DNA of 64,000 bases from positions 19,923,428-19,987,427 of the forward strand of contig JAVLUZ010000154.1 in NCBI GenBank assembly GCA_036768485.1. Direction: 5' to 3'. The position numbers and the translations under genes are program-made. Source of the DNA: Mermis nigrescens (Eukaryota > Nematoda > Enoplea > Mermithida > Mermithidae). The notes beneath the pieces are model-generated. The model was not told the DNA's origin. It made no database searches and saw only the letters and a list, made by a program, of their open reading frames with translations. Shown here piece by piece: positions 1 through 10,474 of this stretch; position 1 is the stretch's first letter, and the number at the start of each line of letters is the position of its first letter.

Positions 1-78
1 GGTCGGGTACTCGACCAAACGTTTGAACTTGGACCCGAAGTTATCCAAAGTTTTGGACCCGGACCCTACCTCAAGAGG
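1..78. repeat. GGACCCG-rich repeat fragment at window edge
   Basis: Several loosely repeated GGACCCG/GGACCCGAA words separated by T-rich runs. The same word pattern recurs at 1605-1735, so this is the end of a dispersed repeat cut by the window edge. No coding potential is seen. Confidence 0.4.
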
Positions 79-94
79 TATCGCGTCAGGTTCA

Positions 95-340
95 AATCTG
101 CAATTTTTTTAATTCCCAAAATTCACGATTTTCCTAATAATTCATAAAAAATGTGCTGTTTTAATCATTTTTAGCTTCATTGGTGTCAAATTTTCGGCGC
201 TTGGCGCCACATACTCAGTTTTGATTATATTTGTTTAATTTATTCGAATGTTTTTATGTTTCAGAAAGGTATAGCATCGTCAGAAACACTGAAAATAACC
301 CCTATAATTCTAGTGCTATGCAGGTCTGCACAGAACATCC
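95..340 (+). repeat. R3-like hAT MITE fragment
   Basis: Resembles the interior of the R3 copy at 14215-14612. Shared features in order are a CACGATTTTCCTAA-type stretch, a GGCGCTTGGCGCC hairpin near 197, an AATTTATTCGA block, and a TATAGCATCGTCAGAAAC block. Clear ends are missing, so this is a degraded copy. Positions 341-743 hold nothing I can name. Confidence 0.45.
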
Positions 341-743
341 AGGATTTGAGCTCAAAAGGATATGAAAACCAACTTTTTTTGAGGTTTGCGGCAGACATAA
401 TTCCTGTTTTAATTATTTTCAGAGAGTTACAAAATTGATTCAAAGCGATAAATATGTAAAAGATTTAGGCGCTCCACGCCGGATTTTCATAGTATGTAGA
501 TTTTTGTATTGCTTGTCCTTAAAAAGGCTACAAAATTGAGTTGAGAGTGTAAAAATGACAAAGAACTTTGCCGAATCATTTAATTTTTTACATGCTTGCT
601 TTATCATCAAGAGTTGTAGAAGTGATCCAGAAACGCAAAATATATCAAAAAAGTTCGCCACACAAAGTCACACATCAATGCATTAAATGAATTTTTTCCA
701 TTCCGGCGATTCCCTGATAAATGTAATCTTAGTAGGCTGCACT

Positions 744-937
744 CATACGTGTAACACGGGAGGATGGGGAGATCTTCCCACTCAAAGTCGCCCAAGCCCG
801 AAAATTTTTAACCCCCTCCTCTCCAGAATTTTAGAAAAGATTGAATTTTTACCGTTCTTGACCAAAAATTTGAAGTCATTCACCCCCTCCCCTAAAAACG
901 ACCGGAACCCCTCAAATTTCGAGCCGTTAAATGTATG
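744..937 (+). mobile_element. R1 family MITE (194 bp)
   Basis: Starts CATACGTGTAAC and ends GTTAAATGTATG, which are imperfect inverted ends. The interior matches the other R1 copies: a GGGATGGGG segment, AAAATTTTTAACCCC, GGTCATTCACCCCC-type and CGAGCCGTTA blocks. The flanks GCTGCACT and GCCGCATT agree at 6 of 8 positions, which suggests an old 8-bp target duplication. Non-coding. Confidence 0.65.
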
Positions 938-1007
938 GCCGCATTACATCATAAACCGAAACTCGTGCATTCACTTAATTGTATATGTACATTAATATAC
1001 GTATATA

Positions 1008-1529
1008 CAGGGGCGGATTCAATGGGGAAGCGGGGAGGGGGGGAGGCGGCCGCCCCCCATAACGACATTTATCTACTTTTTGGCGACCTGGAAGCCATTC
1101 CTGTTTATGTAGGTCTCAAAACAATTTTAACAGCAGAAACAGCTATTTTTGCATAGCTTTCTTCTACTTTCAATGAAAAATTTCGATGTTTCGCACCAAA
1201 TGCTATAAATACAGTAAATCAAGCAGTAAATCGTGCTTCTAGACGTCTATCCGCCTTAATTTCACGAATTTTCCGGCGCTTCGCGCCAGATTTTTGTTAA
1301 AGTCAAAGACATTTAATGATTTTTTCGCACGAAATTGTCGAAAATTTTAAAATTTTAAAAAAATATATTGCGTCAAAAGTGATTTTATGTAAAAGTATAC
1401 AATGTAAAACACCGAAAAAAACGCTATTTCGCGCGTTTAGAGCAAATTTTTGGACCTATTTTTGACTGTTTTCTTGAAAAGTTGGGATACAGCACCCCGC
1501 TTCGTAGGAGAGTCCTAGATCTGCCCCTG
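1008..1529 (+). mobile_element. R4 family hAT MITE, internally deleted
   Basis: Begins CAGGGGCGGATTC and ends AGATCTGCCCCTG, inverted ends of the hAT CAG-type. The interior is nearly identical to part of the copy at 29152-29773, including TTGCATAGCTTTCTT, a GGCGCTTCGCGCC hairpin near 1273, and AGTCAAAG. It is about 100 bp shorter than that copy. The flanks CGTATATA and TGTATGAA agree only weakly, so the duplication is uncertain here. Confidence 0.7.
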
Positions 1530-1604
1530 TGTATGAACCTCATGCAACAGCCATCCCTCTCGTATGTACATGTGAAATGCTAGAAATATCTTGTGATACA
1601 TTCA

Positions 1605-1735
1605 ATGGAACCGGACCCGATCGGGTCCAGCTTTTTTGGACCCAAACCCGGACCAGGCTTTCTCGAAATTTTGGATGACCCGGACCCTAGGTTACCTAAA
1701 ATTATGGAGCCGGACCCGAATTTTCGAAAGAAAGT
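1605..1735. repeat. GGACCCG-type degenerate tandem repeat
   Basis: Repeated GGACCCG words with TTTT/AATTTT between them, including the palindrome GGACCCGATCGGGTCC at the left. It is related to positions 1-78. The Gly/Pro-rich open frames across it come from the repeat and are not taken as genes. Downstream, 1960-2045 carries a short R1-like piece (GGGATCCCCATCTCCCC). Confidence 0.5.
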
Positions 1736-2071
1736 GGACATAGCACACCCCCTATTTTTCAGTATTAAAAAGGATATAATGCAGCCAAATTGGACTAATA
1801 TGCGCATGCGCGATACTGATACGAAAAAGCATTTTATATCGTATTTTGGCCGTTTTCTTCGTTGAACAAGAAAAAAACCGTAAACACTAAACTAGCCGTC
1901 CGGGATTTCTGGGATTTTATACATTTTCCCCTGCCGACGCCGACCTCGTGCAACTATGGAAGGCAGATCGAAAATTTTCTAGCTCGGGAGATGGCGGGAC
2001 GATCACCTCTGGGTGGGGGATCCCCATCTCCCCTGCTCAGGTTTGGATAGAATATCTTTTGTAAACAAGAG

Positions 2072-2462
2072 CACACCTGGGCAATACCCCGTATCGGCCC
2101 ATCACCGGGACGGGCCGAACCAAAAGTTGGACGGGGCGAAGGGGTAATTTGGACGGGACTATGTTTTGTACAGGGAGAAAATTTTTGGAGATAATTTAAG
2201 CAAAGGCTAGATACAGTATATCATGATCAATTTGCAAAACATGCACAGGAACCATCTTATTACACTGTTTGACACCTTTTTCATGAATGGACCCACCTTT
2301 TTTCAGTGATTGACCCACTGATTAAGCTGAACGACCCACCTTTTTCAGGCATGGACCCACCTTTTTCAGGGACAGAGCCATATTTTTCAGGGTCTAGGGA
2401 CCCACTCACCCTTTTTGGCTGAAAGTTGGACGGGGCGAACCGCCAGTCATTGCCCAGGTATG
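2072..2462. mobile_element. hAT-type MITE with 8-bp duplication (391 bp)
   Basis: The ends are CACACCTGGGCAAT and the inverse of CATACCTGGGCAAT. Perfect 8-bp direct repeats AACAAGAG flank it (2064-2071 and 2463-2470), the size expected of hAT transposition. The interior contains repeated GACCCACCTTTTTCA words and AAAGTTGGACGGGGCGAA at both sides. No reading frame of interest is present. Confidence 0.75.
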
Positions 2463-2624
2463 AACAAGAGTGCGAAAAACAGGATTACGAATTAAATTAC
2501 AGTACGCTTATAATTCAATGGACAGACGAGTAATGGAAAAAATAGAAATAGAAAATCAAAATAGAAATAAATACACAGATGGAAGCATACACGTAATAGG
2601 GCGGGATGGGGGATCCCCACCGTA

Positions 2625-2968
2625 CATGTAACGGCTCGAAATGGGGTGTAAATGATCTCCAATTTTTAGCCAAAAACGAACAAAAATTCGATTTTTTCCA
2701 AAAATCGGAGGGAAGGGGAGTAAAAAATTTTCTGGCTCCCGGGGGAGATGGGAAGCGACGTCCGACTCTTGGTTGGGGGATCGCCCATCCCTCCGCTTGC
2801 ATGTATGTCCCCACCCAAAGTCGGCCGCTCTCCCCAACCTCCTGAAGCTGGAAAATTTTTAACCCCTCGATTTTTTTTAAAATCGAATTTTTTGGCCGTT
2901 TTTAATACAAAAAATTAGAGGTCATTCGTTTCCCCAAGCACCCAAAAGTTCGAGCAGTTATACATGAG
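2625..2968. mobile_element. Two R1 MITE copies in inverted arrangement
   Basis: A minus-oriented R1 copy (TACATGTAACGGCTCGAAAT, about 2625-2805) runs into a plus-oriented copy (about 2800-2968) that ends in AGTTATACATGAG. The first reads away from the shared CATGTATGT junction and the second reads from it. Both are diverged and no clean 8-bp duplication is visible. Confidence 0.55.
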
Positions 2969-3034
2969 TGAGTGGATAGAAATAAAATACGTGTATGTAT
3001 ATAGTAGAAGATCGCGAAGAACGTAATCGTATAC

Positions 3035-3336
3035 CGGACTTGTCCAACGCGTCCTCCACGAGTTCAAATTTGGCCTTTTTGGGCGAAAACAACAACGTTT
3101 CGGCGTCCTTTTGGGAAGAACGCCAGTCCTTTTTCGAATAACCCGATATCGACGGGTTTTCGGCGGTTTTGGCGACCAAATGTCCGTCGGGACTGATGAG
3201 CAAATTTTGGCTGGGCGTATGCAGCAAGGTTTGATTGGCCAAAATCGATTCCAGCAAATCGGCTTGGTCTTTCCTTTTATGTACTTTACACTCCAATTTA
3301 TCCGATGGATTACTGTCGATTTGTTCCAGGAGTGTC
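3035..3336 (-). CDS. PHRF1: PHRF1 exon 9 (conserved DLLESIL block)
   Basis: Internal exon coding for residues 448-547 of the assembled partial protein. It contains DLLESILANQTLL followed by LLISPDGHLVAK. I recognise this as the vertebrate PHRF1 stretch that reads like DLLGSIL...II..DGSL.AK, and it is the best family signature in this half of the gene. The acceptor is CTTTAG before position 3336, and the first base completes an Arg codon begun in exon 8. The donor is G then GTATAC at 3034-3029, in phase 1. The C-terminal exons are not in the window. The donor choice is less certain than the acceptor. Confidence 0.8.
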
Positions 3337-4199
3337 CTAAAGTTACGATTTGAGAAATATCAAAAATTTTAATATTTAATCTAAAATTGTAGTAATGATG
3401 AATAATTAATTTTATAATTTAATTTAAATTTTAATATCTCAATCTTAATATCAAATTTTTTCGAAAGTAAGCATATTTCTAAAATTTTCGATTGTTTTTC
3501 GAATTTTAATGATCCAAAATTTTAGTCATTTTAAAATTTTTTGATATTTAGGAATATAAAATTCTCGCTGAATTAAGGTAAATATTTTTTAGTATTCGTT
3601 TTTGTCAGCACGCGGAAATTTAGTTTTCAAAATCATCAAAATTTGTACGCCAAGGAATTTTCTGAATAATTTGAATTTTAAAATTTTTAAATTTTTATAG
3701 CTGAATTTCTCAAGCGAATTCGTTGTCATTATTTATGATTACCTCACTTCTTCAAGTAAATTATCTAAAAGTATTTACGTACTAGGGCAAATTATTATCG
3801 TTTTTGAAGTTAAATTGCTCTTCATTTATTAGCTTTGAAACTTCTTATTTCTTTATCCACAAATTTTCGAGTTTTCTTCAAAATTGCTCTTCAAATTTAA
3901 ATTTTTATTCAAACGTGTTCTTCAATAATTTTGATTTTTTTAAAATCTCATTTTTTAATTCATTTAAACTGCCCTTTATTTTAACGCTTGTACTTTCTAA
4001 TTCTATTTTTTTCAATTATGATGCATCTTTTTTATTTCTTCCACTCGTTACATTTTCACTCCATATTTTAGCAGTTTTTCGATGCTCTTATCGCATATTT
4101 TAAATTCATTCGGTATAATAAAGGCCTAATTATCTCTGTTCGCTACATCATTACCTCACTTTTCAAGTTTCGTATGCAGATGAATAGTACAAAAATTAC
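3337..4199 (-). other. PHRF1 intron 8, AT-rich, no recognised feature
   Basis: 863 bp, very AT-rich, starting GTAATTT and ending CTTTAG on the minus strand. The Phe/Ser-rich plus-strand open frame at 3804-4103 has the composition of AT-rich noncoding DNA and is not taken as a gene. Confidence 0.6.
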
Positions 4200-4265
4200 C
4201 TCTCGTGCTTTCTGTGATGAAGTGGCAGGTCAAATCGACGCGCTTTTATTGAAAGTGAAGGCAAA
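4200..4265 (-). CDS. PHRF1: PHRF1 exon 8 (66-bp microexon)
   Basis: A 66-bp exon between TTTTAG and GAGAG/GTAATT. It codes for 21 full codons (LPSLSIKARRFDLPLHHRKHE) plus split codons at both ends. I looked for it because the exon 9 acceptor needs a phase-2 partner, which this exon supplies, and it accepts phase 2 from exon 7. Its PSLSIKARR resembles the PLSAKRR that follows the acidic FD segment in vertebrate PHRF1. Because the exon is so short, transcript evidence would be decisive. Confidence 0.65.
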
Positions 4266-4570
4266 CTAAAACCAATTGTCAATAATAATAAACTACAGTC
4301 CCTTTCACGAAACCTTGTGCACGGAAATCAATTTTTTTGGCGAGCTAGCGAGCAGCTACAAAAGTGGTTTCTAGTCAGCTTACTGTAATACAATTTTACA
4401 TAGTATAACTTCATGTGCTCATCAATTGCTACGCACAGTATCGTGATTGCTAGTTTAGTTTAAACCGCTTTTGTAGTCGATTTGCATCGACTCAAGAATT
4501 GCGATCCACGCACAAGGTTTCGTGAAACAAACTATAGCAAGAGTAATTTTTTTGGCAAATGGGTCGCCTC

Positions 4571-4824
4571 CATAGGTGGGCAGCACCGAAATTCTAGGGG
4601 GGGTGAAAAAATTTATGGTCTTAAAAGTGGTCGTATGGCGAAAAAACACCATTTTTCGTCGTTTTCTCATCGAGCACTATCCAATGGCATCAAAAAATCG
4701 CTAAAAAGCAAAAAAATTCAAAATTTGAATTCTGGAGGGAAAGGGGTTTTTTGATTTCTGAAGGGGTATTTCAACTTCTGAGGGGGGTGCATACCTTCCC
4801 CCAAACCCCCCCCACGCCCATGTG
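4571..4824 (-). mobile_element. R2 family hAT MITE in PHRF1 intron 7
   Basis: Starts CATAGGTGGGCAGCACC and ends CCCACGCCCATGTG, the two characteristic R2 ends. The interior carries the R2 core (GAGAAACGTCG-type and AAATGGTGTTTTTTCGCCAT-type words on the minus strand). Flanks GTCGCCTC (4563-4570) and GTCACCTC (4827-4834) match at 7 of 8, with two extra T bases at the right end. The rest of intron 7 (4266-5594) is AT-rich and unremarkable. Confidence 0.7.
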
Positions 4825-5594
4825 TTGTCACCTCGCTCCCCATTTGCAAAAAAGACGCATATAAGTTCAACCAATATGCCATAAATTCTTTAGAAATTCA
4901 CGTCTTACGTACTTATTATGGTCTAATAAAGTTAGCTTATTATTACTATAAACTCCTTTCAAATTTAACTATTTCTCTCGCTCACTCTCAAATATCGATT
5001 GTTTGGCACCTCTCAGTCTAGTAATAAATGTCAAAATATTGTTAATTGTATTTTTACGAAATTTTCAATCGTTTTTTTGCCATTTTTTGCCAAAAGCTAC
5101 ATAACGGGCACTTAGCCCATCATGGAATGTGAGCAGTTAAATCTATGTACGATCTAATCCGATAAACAAGTCAAGACTTCAAAATAAAAAAATCCACATA
5201 TTTGTTCTATTCAAATATTTGAACTTTAAAATATTGATTAAAAACGAGTCGAAACGCTAAAGAAGTTTTTGAACATTCTAGAAATTTTGATAAATTTCGA
5301 GAAAAAACCATCTGAATCAAAATAGAAATTTATCAAAATTGTTGAAATTCACTAAATCTGAATTAATTGAATCCTATAAAATTCTGAATAATTTGATGTC
5401 TAGCCTACATAATACTAAACTAAACTGTACATAATAATAAAGTTATCGTTGAAAGAAGCAAGAATAACATAAAAATTGCACTTTCATTCGCGATTTCATT
5501 AATGTTCAAAGATTTACCCAAATTCTCGATCATTTTAATCAATCGTTATCACTTCAACCCTCAATTTTTTAAATGGATGCAGGCAAGAACGAAC

Positions 5595-5821
5595 TTTTCA
5601 ATATCGGAATCTTCCGATTCTCGATCATCGAATTCCATCAAATCATGATCATCGCCAAATAACGTAAATTTGATGCTAGTGGCTGGGGCTAACTTTTTGC
5701 CAGGCGCCTCCTTAATTTTGGGCGCTAAATCGCGGGTTGACGGCCCACCACCAGAACCAGAAGGAATTACGATGCCCAAAGTGTCGGCCAGTCGACCTTT
5801 GACACTTCGCTTATCCACTTT
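5595..5821 (-). CDS. PHRF1: PHRF1 exon 7 (RLADTLG and FGDDHDLMEFDD motifs)
   Basis: Codes for residues 350-424. RLADTLGIVIP aligns with the vertebrate PHRF1 R.ARTLGL segment. TLFGDDHDLMEFDD aligns with its LFGDPYELDPFD segment, followed by an acidic tail (RESEDSDIE). The exon is entered in phase 0 after the acceptor TTCTTCAAG. Its donor is read as GAAAA/GTTCGT, a weak site that retains G at +5 and gives the phase 2 needed by exon 8. A frame continuing to a stop near 5561 would instead truncate the protein, which I consider unlikely. Confidence 0.75.
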
Positions 5822-6222
5822 CTTGAAGAATGATCGATGTTTTGACATTTTTATATTTGTGCAACACAGGCCAGACTGAGCTTAGACTAACCCTGACATA
5901 CACGCATCAGGGAAGATAGGGAGATCGGATCCCCTTTACCAAAACTTGGTCGTCCCCATTTCTTCCAAAGCCAAAAAACTGTCGCCCCTGCCACAGTTTT
6001 TTTGTATTCGGCGAAAGATTTTTCCCTATGACTTTTTGGGACCGTCTTTGTACATAAACAAAGATTTTTGGGGAGACAACAATTGCAGAAAAGGTCTAAA
6101 ATTTGCAAAAATTTTTATTCTCTAGAAGAACTTATCAATCTGAATTAAAGAAAACTACAACTCATGTTGTTTACTACCCTAAACTAAACAAGAGTCCAAA
6201 CGACCGCTCTTGCAATGGCATA

Positions 6223-6382
6223 CATACATGGGCAGCAAGGAAATTCTAGGGAGGGGGATAATCGCTCAAAATTTCCAAAAATGTTACTAAAAATAGAATT
6301 CTGGGAGTCTACAGTAATCTGCGGAAGGTTTTCACCTTCTGCGGGGAAGTGTATACCCCCAGATCTCCCACGCCCATCTGTG
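6223..6382 (-). mobile_element. R2 family MITE, shortened copy
   Basis: CATACATGGGCAGCAAGG at the left and CACGCCCATCTGTG at the right are R2 ends. The interior is shorter than in other copies. No convincing target duplication is seen. The preceding stretch 5822-6222 (start of the intron 6 region) has only a weak similarity to R1 near 5890-6010. Confidence 0.55.
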
Positions 6383-6599
6383 ATGAGTGCAGAATGATAG
6401 ACGGGAGCTCATCGTAGAATACCGAAGTAGGAGAAAATGAACCTACATCATCTCATGTATAAGTGTTGTAACTGTAGAGCCGTAATAAACAGCATGATAC
6501 GAATTTCAAATGCATCTATTGAGTCTAAGTGAAGATTGATTACATATTGTCGTGAAAATGCGATACTTATCTCAATCGGCCAATTAGCATAGACCAAAG

Positions 6600-8960
6600 T
6601 TTCCCTCCTTAATCTTCACTAAACCAGTTAGAAATGTTTTCAGAGGACACTTTCTGTTTTAAGAGGTCGCCGAACATACTTCAATTTTTGTGTTTCTAAG
6701 AGAGTCTGATTTCTCGCAGATTTTTCTGATTTTTGCGCGCATAGGTGACTTTTCCTGATCCTCTCCTTTTGAGTTTTTAATAATCCGCTATTCCAAGTAT
6801 ATTTGTCCTCTTTTTGTTCCATCGGAGCATTTTTCTATGCTAGTAACCTTGTTTTAATTAGAATGATTTGAGTGAATCGATCAATAAACTCCGAGATATA
6901 TAACACAAGAACAGTCTTTTCAAAAAAAATACCTACTATAACGTCTTATAATTAAAATTAATTTTCATTTTAAACTTCACACAGTCATTGAGTTACAAAA
7001 ACGGAAGTTAGATTCGTGGTCTTGATTTTCCAGAGAAGAGTTTGTAATAAACCTTAGCTCTTACAATGTGCAACCTCACAGACATAAAGTTAACCTAAAG
7101 CGTAAGTTAAGCTAGAGGGTGTAAAGATAATTGCAGTCAAGTTCGTATTCCTCATAGTACGGAGAAATCCTTATGTTTTAGAGAACATTTAGAAAAAAAC
7201 TTCAATTTCGGCAATGCTCTGTAGCTAAATTTAATTTTCAGTGTAAACTTTACACAATTGCTGAGTGTTAAGAATGTTTGAAATCTGATTCGTAATCCTT
7301 ATTTTCCGAAAAATTGACTCTACACAACACGCTAAGAGCAAAGTAAACCTTTAGTGTAAACTAATTTACACCTCCATTGAGTGCAAACTAATTCGTCCTG
7401 AAGAGGGTGACCCTTAAGCGCAAAGCGTTTTTAGAGTTGAGATAATGTCCCTACTCATAAGAGTAGAATGTCGTGAACAAAACTGATGCTGAAACGTGTT
7501 TTTCACCCCAGACTTAGAACTCTACACCTAAAGTACTAACAAGATTAAGTGCAAAGAAGTGCATCTTACTGCGATGTGTAACGCTTGAGACGTTCTTTAT
7601 TTTTACATAAGTGCGGACGTACCAATTCATACACGGGAAATTTAGCAGACAGAATAATTGCGATAACGTTTTTTCACCACAGAACTGGTACTTTACACCT
7701 CCAGAAATAACTCAGTATTGAGTGTAGAGAATTCCGACCGAAACCGCCGATATGTACATCATTTTTAGAATAGTTCGCACAACCCGATTCATAACCGGAG
7801 AAGTTAATTGACAAAAAATCAGCAAACAAAACGTGTTTTTTACACCAAAGTTTAAACTATCACACCTAACTCAATATTAAGTTTAAAGAAACGCGTCCAA
7901 GTGTGATGTGCAACCTTTGAGGTGTACTTTATTTTTAGTATACATTTGCACGTCTTGATTTATAACCGTCGGAAATGGCAATTTAAATAAAAATAAAAAA
8001 AGTGTTTTTTTTCGCGCACTGGCAGAGGGTAAACATAAAAAATCTGAAGCTAGCGTCCAATTTAATGTCAAGAAATTCGGCTTAGGTCAGTTTGTAGCAT
8101 TTGAGTTTGTAGTACGTTTGTGTGTGAAAGACTTTAGTTCCACATCCTATTTGAGACATTGACCAATCAAAAAAGGGAAGAAAACGTGTTTTTTCACTCT
8201 ATGTTACATCCTAATTTTGAACTTTACACCACAAGAAGTAACTCAATATTGAGGTTTTTTAAACGCAATTAGCTGCGAAGTACAGCCCCTGGAACGTACT
8301 ATTTTTATTCTATTCAACTTGTCCCGACTAATGAGCGGAGAAGTTGGCGGAGAAATCTGAGACAAGACCTGTCTTTTACACTATCCACTACATTGTAAAC
8401 TTTTAAACCCTGGATCTAACTCCGCATTGAGTGTAAAAGAATTTGCAGGTAAGCAGAAAGGAGCCCTTGGGTCCTAGTACATTTCTATCGGAAAAAATTT
8501 TTACCGACTTATAACCGGATTTGTTGGCAAGCAGGAATAAGAAAAAACGCGATCAAAATCCGTCCTTACACCCGTATTTTTTGGCACTCTTTACACTCCC
8601 CCATCGGAAACTAATGCGAAATTCAAAAAACAAAAAATTCGTCATCTAGAAAATTTCATCCTCAACAACTCTGTGCCACTAAATTATATGAGGCATTTAT
8701 GCTGAGTTGTGTACAAGTATTCCGATAAAACCGTCGCAGGTTTGTATGTTATAACGTTAAGGCCAAAACTTTACGCACCCATTACAAAGCCGGTATTGAG
8801 TATGAACGGAAATAAAAAAGTTTCATCCGAATTTTTAATTATCCATCTTTAAGAAAAACTGCACCTCCTAAAAATGTCCCAGTGTTGCTGTAAGGGGGTG
8901 GATATATCTTAGGGGTACCCAAGCATATTATAGGTATGCGCTAACGCGCTAGGATATACC
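6600..8960 (+). mobile_element. Element X, copy A (about 2.35 kb)
   Basis: Noncoding repeat present also as an inverted copy at 19681-22030 and a direct copy at 50858-54095. It opens with CCAAGTATATTTGTCC...TTTTGTTCCATCGGAGCATT and closes with a hairpin ATAGGTATGCGCTAACGCGCTA. From about 7240 the interior is built from diverged units of roughly 160-190 bp. Each unit carries TTTACACC, a CTCAATATTGAGTGTAAA-like palindrome, a GTACTTTATTTTTA word, a CATAACCGGAGAAGTTGGC-like word and AAACGTGTTTTTTACACC. The transposon class is unknown and no transposase frame is found. Confidence 0.75.
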
Positions 8961-8974
8961 ACGAGGGAGGTCTT

Positions 8975-9424
8975 GGGATTTCACCAGCCAATGTATATCG
9001 TATTCCTCATGCCCCCGAAGACGAAGTGCTTGACCCTCCGATTTTCGAAGAAAAATTTCTTTGTTTTGGCCATTTTTTGGTCAAAACTGGAGGTCATTCC
9101 CTCCCTCCCAAAAAATGGCCGGGGATTTCGTCCAGAGTTTCGAGCCCTTACATGTCAATCCCCTCGCAAAAATTTAAGCCGTTAATGGGGCGGGGCATAC
9201 ATTTTAGTAACGGCTTGAAATTTTGGGTAGGGGTCTACGGTCATTTTTAGATGGAAGGTGTAAATGACCACCAATTATCAGCCAGGAAACACATAATAAA
9301 AATGGCCGAAAAATTAACTCTTTTTCCAAACATCGGAGGAAGGGGGGGGGTTAAAAATTTTCTAGCTTTAGGGGACAACCAAATTAGGATAGGAGAACCC
9401 TACATCCCCTTGTTAAATGTACGG
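8975..9424. mobile_element. Two R1 MITE copies, inverted pair, next to PHRF1 exon 6
   Basis: A plus-oriented copy (about 8975-9165, ending CGAGCCCTTACATGTCA) is followed by a minus-oriented copy (about 9197-9424, beginning TACATTTTAGTAACGGCTTG and ending GTTAAATGTACGG). The right copy ends about 20 bases from the exon 6 donor at 9443, so it sits almost at the splice site. Confidence 0.6.
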
Positions 9425-9442
9425 TACTGGGCCAACGCGTAC

Positions 9443-9865
9443 CTCCACTACATTCAATTCGCTGTCCGACGCCCGCCGACGACGTCGCCCGCTTGACGTC
9501 GTCGCCGTCTTCTGGGGTCGCCGACGGCGCCGTACGGCCGTGGCACCCTTTTCGCCGGGTCGACGACGTCGACGCCGACGTCGGCGGCGACGCCGTTTCT
9601 TGGTCGAGCGACGACGCGACGACGTCGTCGCGCTGCCGCCGCGTCGGCGCCTGGAAGACGGCGCCGCAGTCGCACTTCGCCGGGGTCGGCGCCGCGCGGC
9701 GGCCGCCGCGGCGTCTATGATCTGTTTCATCAGCAAATCGTCGCCGCCGCCGCGAACTACGTCGTCGATGACGTCACCAAGAACGTCTGACGTATCATCG
9801 GCGTCGGTCGCCGGCGCCGACGATTCATCGTCGTCATCGTCGTTTTCCGTCTCTTCCAATGAATT
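9443..9865 (-). CDS. PHRF1: PHRF1 exon 6 (acidic then Arg/Ala-rich linker)
   Basis: A 423-bp exon coding for residues 209-349, phase 0 at both ends (acceptor TTTTTTGTAG; donor GTGGAG/GTACGC). It begins acidic (NSLEETENDDDDDES), contains LGDVIDDVVRG and LLMKQIIDAAAAAARRR, then becomes extremely basic with runs of a dozen arginines. In vertebrate PHRF1 the PHD finger is also followed by a predicted helix with an alanine stretch and a K/R-rich segment. The exon is strikingly GC- and CpG-rich (CGTCGTCG, CGGCGCCG) against its AT-rich surroundings. The long frames in other phases and on the plus strand are composition shadows. Confidence 0.8.
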
Positions 9866-10296
9866 CTACAAAAAATCCTCATTTTATTCATACAGGTGGA
9901 GTAATTTTGAAAAATAGTTTAATTTTTTTGTTGTAATTTTGGCAATATTTGGGTATGTACGAATTTTATTTTTACGGTCATTCGATTAATTTTTATGCTC
10001 TTGCAGTTTCGTAATTTAAAATAATCGCAATTTGTAGTAATGCTATCACCTGTTCCCTTTTATAATTTTTTTGTAGTATGGTTTCGCATTTTTTTCACAT
10101 TTTAATTTTAGGTACATTACATAGGTATATACTTCAATTCAATTTTAGAATATTTTATTTGTAAATTTATTAGTCATTTTTAGCGTTTTTTTCGCTTAGA
10201 AATTTTCTTTAATTCTACTCTTTGACGGTAATTTTCGGCCAAAATTATCCCTATTTAGACAATTCCGCATATTAGACTAATCAATTTTGAAGGATA
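9866..10296 (-). other. PHRF1 intron 5, left part, nothing recognised
   Basis: AT-rich intron sequence without repeats or coding signals that I can identify. Confidence 0.5.
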
Positions 10297-10474
10297 CAGT
10301 GCTCGCCATGAATGTTTACGTTTTAATATGCTCCATAGGATAATAGAGCTTGTTAAGGGATATATGTTTAACACGTCGGTCGTGCGTGGGGGGAAGTAGG
10401 ACCGACGTGTTAAAGATATAACCCTAACAAGCTCTAGAAGCTTATTGAAGCGCAAACATTTGTGGCGAGTAGTG
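10297..10474. mobile_element. Tc1/mariner-like MITE with long inverted repeats (178 bp)
   Basis: Almost the whole element folds back. The left arm CAGTGCTCGCCATGAATG... pairs with a right arm whose inverse reads CACTACTCGCCACAAATG... The arms meet around AACACGTCGGTC / GACCGACGTGTT near 10370-10415. TA lies directly outside each end (10295-10296 and 10475-10476), the expected Tc1/mariner duplication. A related end (GGCGAGCACTG followed by TA) is visible at about 15640. Confidence 0.8.

Noticed and set aside
3804..4103. Phe/Ser-rich plus-strand membrane-like protein
   Set aside because: Composition follows local T-richness; it lies inside a PHRF1 intron and shows no motif.
5561..5594. PHRF1 exon 7 continuing to a stop at 5561 as the gene end
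   Set aside because: Two further exons downstream carry PHRF1 motifs and fit in phase, so a stop here would remove conserved sequence.
9417..9917. Plus-strand Arg/Ser-rich gene opposite PHRF1 exon 6
   Set aside because: Antisense shadow of a CpG-rich coding exon; the minus strand has splice signals and phase agreement.
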